Source: Aptenodytes patagonicus (lineage: Eukaryota > Chordata > Aves > Sphenisciformes > Spheniscidae). From it: DNA of 64,000 nucleotides. The stretch's first letter is position 1, and each line of letters opens with the position of its first letter. The DNA lies in the NCBI RefSeq assembly GCF_965638725.1, contig NC_134958.1, positions 18,231,464-18,295,463 on the forward strand, written 5' to 3'. Positions 61,301 to 64,000 of the stretch are shown here, piece by piece. The position numbers and the translations under genes are program-made. The notes beneath the pieces are model-generated. The model saw only the letters and a list, made by a program, of their open reading frames with translations, was not told the DNA's origin and did no database searches.

Positions 61301-64000
61301 TCCCAGTAAACTACAAATGCGGAAGTCATAAAGGAGTGAACAATAATTACATTGTGACATAATTAAGAAAATGTTGAAGAAGGGAGTGGTGGGAGAACCA
61401 CAAAAAACAGTACCAAAATCCCCTTGGGACCTGAGTTTTGACATTTGAGAGGAACCGCATGCTACTTACAAGCCAAGCCTGTTATTATAACCGAGACAAA
61501 CTGCATCTCAGAGAATCCCATTTTTTTCATAGCTGAATTAAATCTTGAACCAATGACTAGGATTTCACAGAATGCAACACTATTGAACTACTGAAACTTG
61601 TGATGAACATTAATACAAATGTCACAGATATGGATGTCAGAATAGATGAGAAATGATGTGACAGCAACCTGCCTGTGAGGAAAAATAAGCTAGCTGAGAC
61701 TCAGTCAGGAATGGACAAAGATGAAAGGCTGCATTGCTCATGACAAGCTTGTTCATACGAAAACGGAATAGGGTTATTTATTCATAACCATCCTAATAAT
61801 ACTGTTTTGTAGCAGCAAAATTCATGACCATTCATTGCAATGCTTTGATTGGCCACGAAGAACTCATGAAGCAGTAGCACGTATGAAAAGACAAAAGCAA
61901 CCCTTGAACTACAGGTGTCTTAATTATTCAAAAATTTAAGCATTTTTAAAAGCGCATGTCCCAACGCATTCTGGTACAACACATATCACCTGACGCCACT
62001 ATCAAATCTGCACCTAAATAGACTATTTGAAAAACTGAAAGACAAAACATTGAAGAGAAACGTATCTTAGTGTCTTCAGCTGTGATCACTGTGCAAGACT
62101 GAATGGGTGAACTAGATTCAAAGTGTCTCTGGCTCTGGTTATTCTCCTTTTTGCTTGGAGGCAAAAGTTAGCATTTGGTCCAGATATACTACCTGAGCAC
62201 AAATGAAAGTCTTACATGAAATGATCTGGTAAGCTCAAAGCACTGAAGTCAGTGACAAAACACCTAAGGCAGAACAACATTCTCACCAAAAGCGACTATA
62301 ATTTTTGCTCAGGAGTAACACTTGAGTCTTTTCCCCTTCTGAGTGCAAGGTCTCACTGCAACACAGAACATGCTGGTGAGGTGGCTGTGGTACAGAGAAG
62401 GTAGGGCTGTCACCTTCCTTAGCATTGTAGGCTAAAACAAAGCACTGACTGTAGCCTCTAGAGCTCCAATAAAACCTGAGTTCATAAAAGCCAAAAAGCA
62501 ACCCCAAAGAAGAAATAGTTTGATAACAAAATGATCATAAATCCTCTTAGTACCAGTGAAGAATTACCCAGGCATTCTGGGTGTTGAACAGCTAATACAA
62601 ACAACAACTCAAAAGCCTTAAAGTACAATCAATTAACAGTATAACCCATGAACAGAAGTGGTGAGAAATGGCTTAGTTCCCAATCTGATTCCTATAAAGC
62701 AAGCTACATTTATTGAAATGTGATAATCTCTGCACAAAATGGGTTTGGATGTGCAATGGAATTATCTGCCTAGTTTGAAGTACAGGCTATTATCCCCAGC
62801 AAATTTATTATGACCTTAAGTAGGATCTGATGAAACCACGCAGTGCAGCAGCAGTAAAAAATACGTTCCCCTCACTCCCTCCTTTGTATAAGTTCCCAAT
62901 CTGCAATCCACTGAAAACACTGAGTTCCTGTGAAAAAACATACTGCTTCTTATGCAGGGAATGAGTACTTTTAGGTGGACAGGATGGTAAAATAAATGTG
63001 ACGGTTTCTTTCAACTTCGGAATACTATCATTGCAATTCTTTGCTGGATGACATACATGTATAACTAAGTAAAATAATGGCCTTCTTTACTGCCCAGGTT
63101 CCTCTCTAAACTCATCTGCAGCATTCGTCTAGAGTTTTGTCAAGAGGTTAGAATTTGAAAGAGTATTTTTAAAGCAGAACAGAAGAAAATCGACACAGCT
63201 TTTTTTAATCTGGTGCTAATGCAAGAAAGGCTGTTCCATCCTGTGAGAAGTGCGAGGGAAATGAGTTATTTTTGGCAAGATTTCACCCGCTGATAAGTGT
63301 TTTTGTAATTCAGTCAAGTGCCATAAGTACTACTCCCCCTTCATGGAAACACTTTTAAACTTCACATAGCAACAGTGGCAATTGTGTATGTTTCACAATT
63401 CCTCCCCCCCCCCCCCCCCCCCCCCCCCCCCGTCTTTTCTTTGTGTTTGAAGAGGCTTTATATGGAAAAAACAGCAACGAACTGTGTGTTCTGCTTAAGC
63501 ACAACTGACATCAAAGATGAGCTGTAACAAAGAAGAAAAAAGTGCTGATCACCCAGGGCAGCAACATACCAATACCACCCATGCCATGCCCTCCACAGGG
63601 GACTGAGCGCTTGAATTCCTCTCCTACCTGGACTGCTCACATCCAGGTTTTAACACAAAGGCATTTGCTTAACTCTTGATTCTGTAAAGGCTTACGCTAA
63701 TTTTATAGCCATGAATAGCCCCCCTGATTTCCACAAAACTACGCCATACACAGAAAGCTGTTCAAACAAAGTCGATGGGACAATTCAGGAGCTTAAAGCT
63801 AAGGCTGTGTCTAAGTACGCATAGGATCAAGAGTTTTAAAATGGCATAAAACAGTGTCTTCCACGATAAAGAGACTTCTGCTTCACTAGCAGTGTTCATC
63901 CGAATAGTTTAATACACAAACATGAATTGTCCCATTTAGCCTTATACAGTAAACAGCTATTTACCTGCTCATAAAATTTTGTGAAGTTAGTATTACTCCC
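46398..64000 (-). other. Upstream / first-intron sequence of TRPM1, start exon not placed
   Basis: 17.6 kb with no coding exon I can support. I looked on the minus strand for the Ser/Lys-rich leader (MSSSFKRGS-like) that starts long TRPM1 isoforms and for a phase-0 donor after it. No match was found. It contains the C29 run, a short TA repeat near 59852-59866 and scattered open frames of 60-138 codons without recognisable content. It may be intron 1 throughout, with the promoter beyond 64000. Confidence 0.55.
63404..63432. repeat. 29-base C homopolymer
   Basis: A pure C tract on the plus strand, which is a G29 run on the TRPM1 coding strand. It lies upstream of all visible exons. Such a run can form G-quadruplexes and is also a common site of sequencing error. 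Confidence 0.95.

Overview
The window comes from a vertebrate nuclear genome, most likely a bird. It has long AT-rich introns, GT-AG splicing, and several CR1 LINE fragments whose ends carry the ATTCTRTG-type terminal repeat typical of avian CR1. There is no bacterial, phage or CRISPR-like content. Nearly everything readable belongs to one gene on the minus strand, TRPM1 (melastatin), a TRP cation channel. I rebuilt 26 coding exons between 46397 (first visible exon) and 428 (stop codon). Together they give 4902 nt, or 1633 codons plus stop, with no frame break, and all 25 introns between them are GT-AG. The family and paralogue are set by the channel core, the TRP-helix segment and the C-terminal end ASTETEC. 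These are my recognition of the family, not a database search.

Layout, 5' to 3' for the gene (high to low coordinates). 64000-46398 is about 17.6 kb of upstream or first-intron sequence in which I could not place the start exon. 46397-35874 holds the exons for the N-terminal SLOG-like / TRPM homology region. The miR-211 hairpin (38866-38950) sits in the intron between the fifth and sixth visible exons. 31278-19092 holds the rest of the cytosolic TRPM homology regions, including a Lys/Glu-rich low-complexity insert and several very short exons. 17573-7250 encodes the pre-S1 segment, helices S1-S6 and the pore, including a 21-nt microexon at 9130-9150. 5093-428 encodes the TRP helix, the coiled coil and the long, poorly conserved C-terminal tail. 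A possible polyadenylation signal lies at 271-276.

The introns carry two young CR1 fragments on the minus strand (13673-14133 and 42839-43060), one on the plus strand (9875-10436) and an older, eroded plus-strand CR1 (about 43315-43660). They also hold a TAGA microsatellite, several long A/T homopolymers, and an unclassified C/T- and G-rich repeat-like patch at 7830-8110. A 29-base C run lies at 63404-63432.

The gene and the microRNA form one transcription unit. TRPM1 makes the channel of retinal ON-bipolar cells and melanocytes, and its intron carries miR-211. The position of the hairpin suggests that exactly one leading exon is missing upstream of 46397. I found no second protein-coding gene and no clear new biological system. 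The best items for follow-up are the microRNA, whose 5p arm reads like miR-204, the pore-loop microexon, a possible alternative first exon near 47258-47293, and the unclassified repeat patch.
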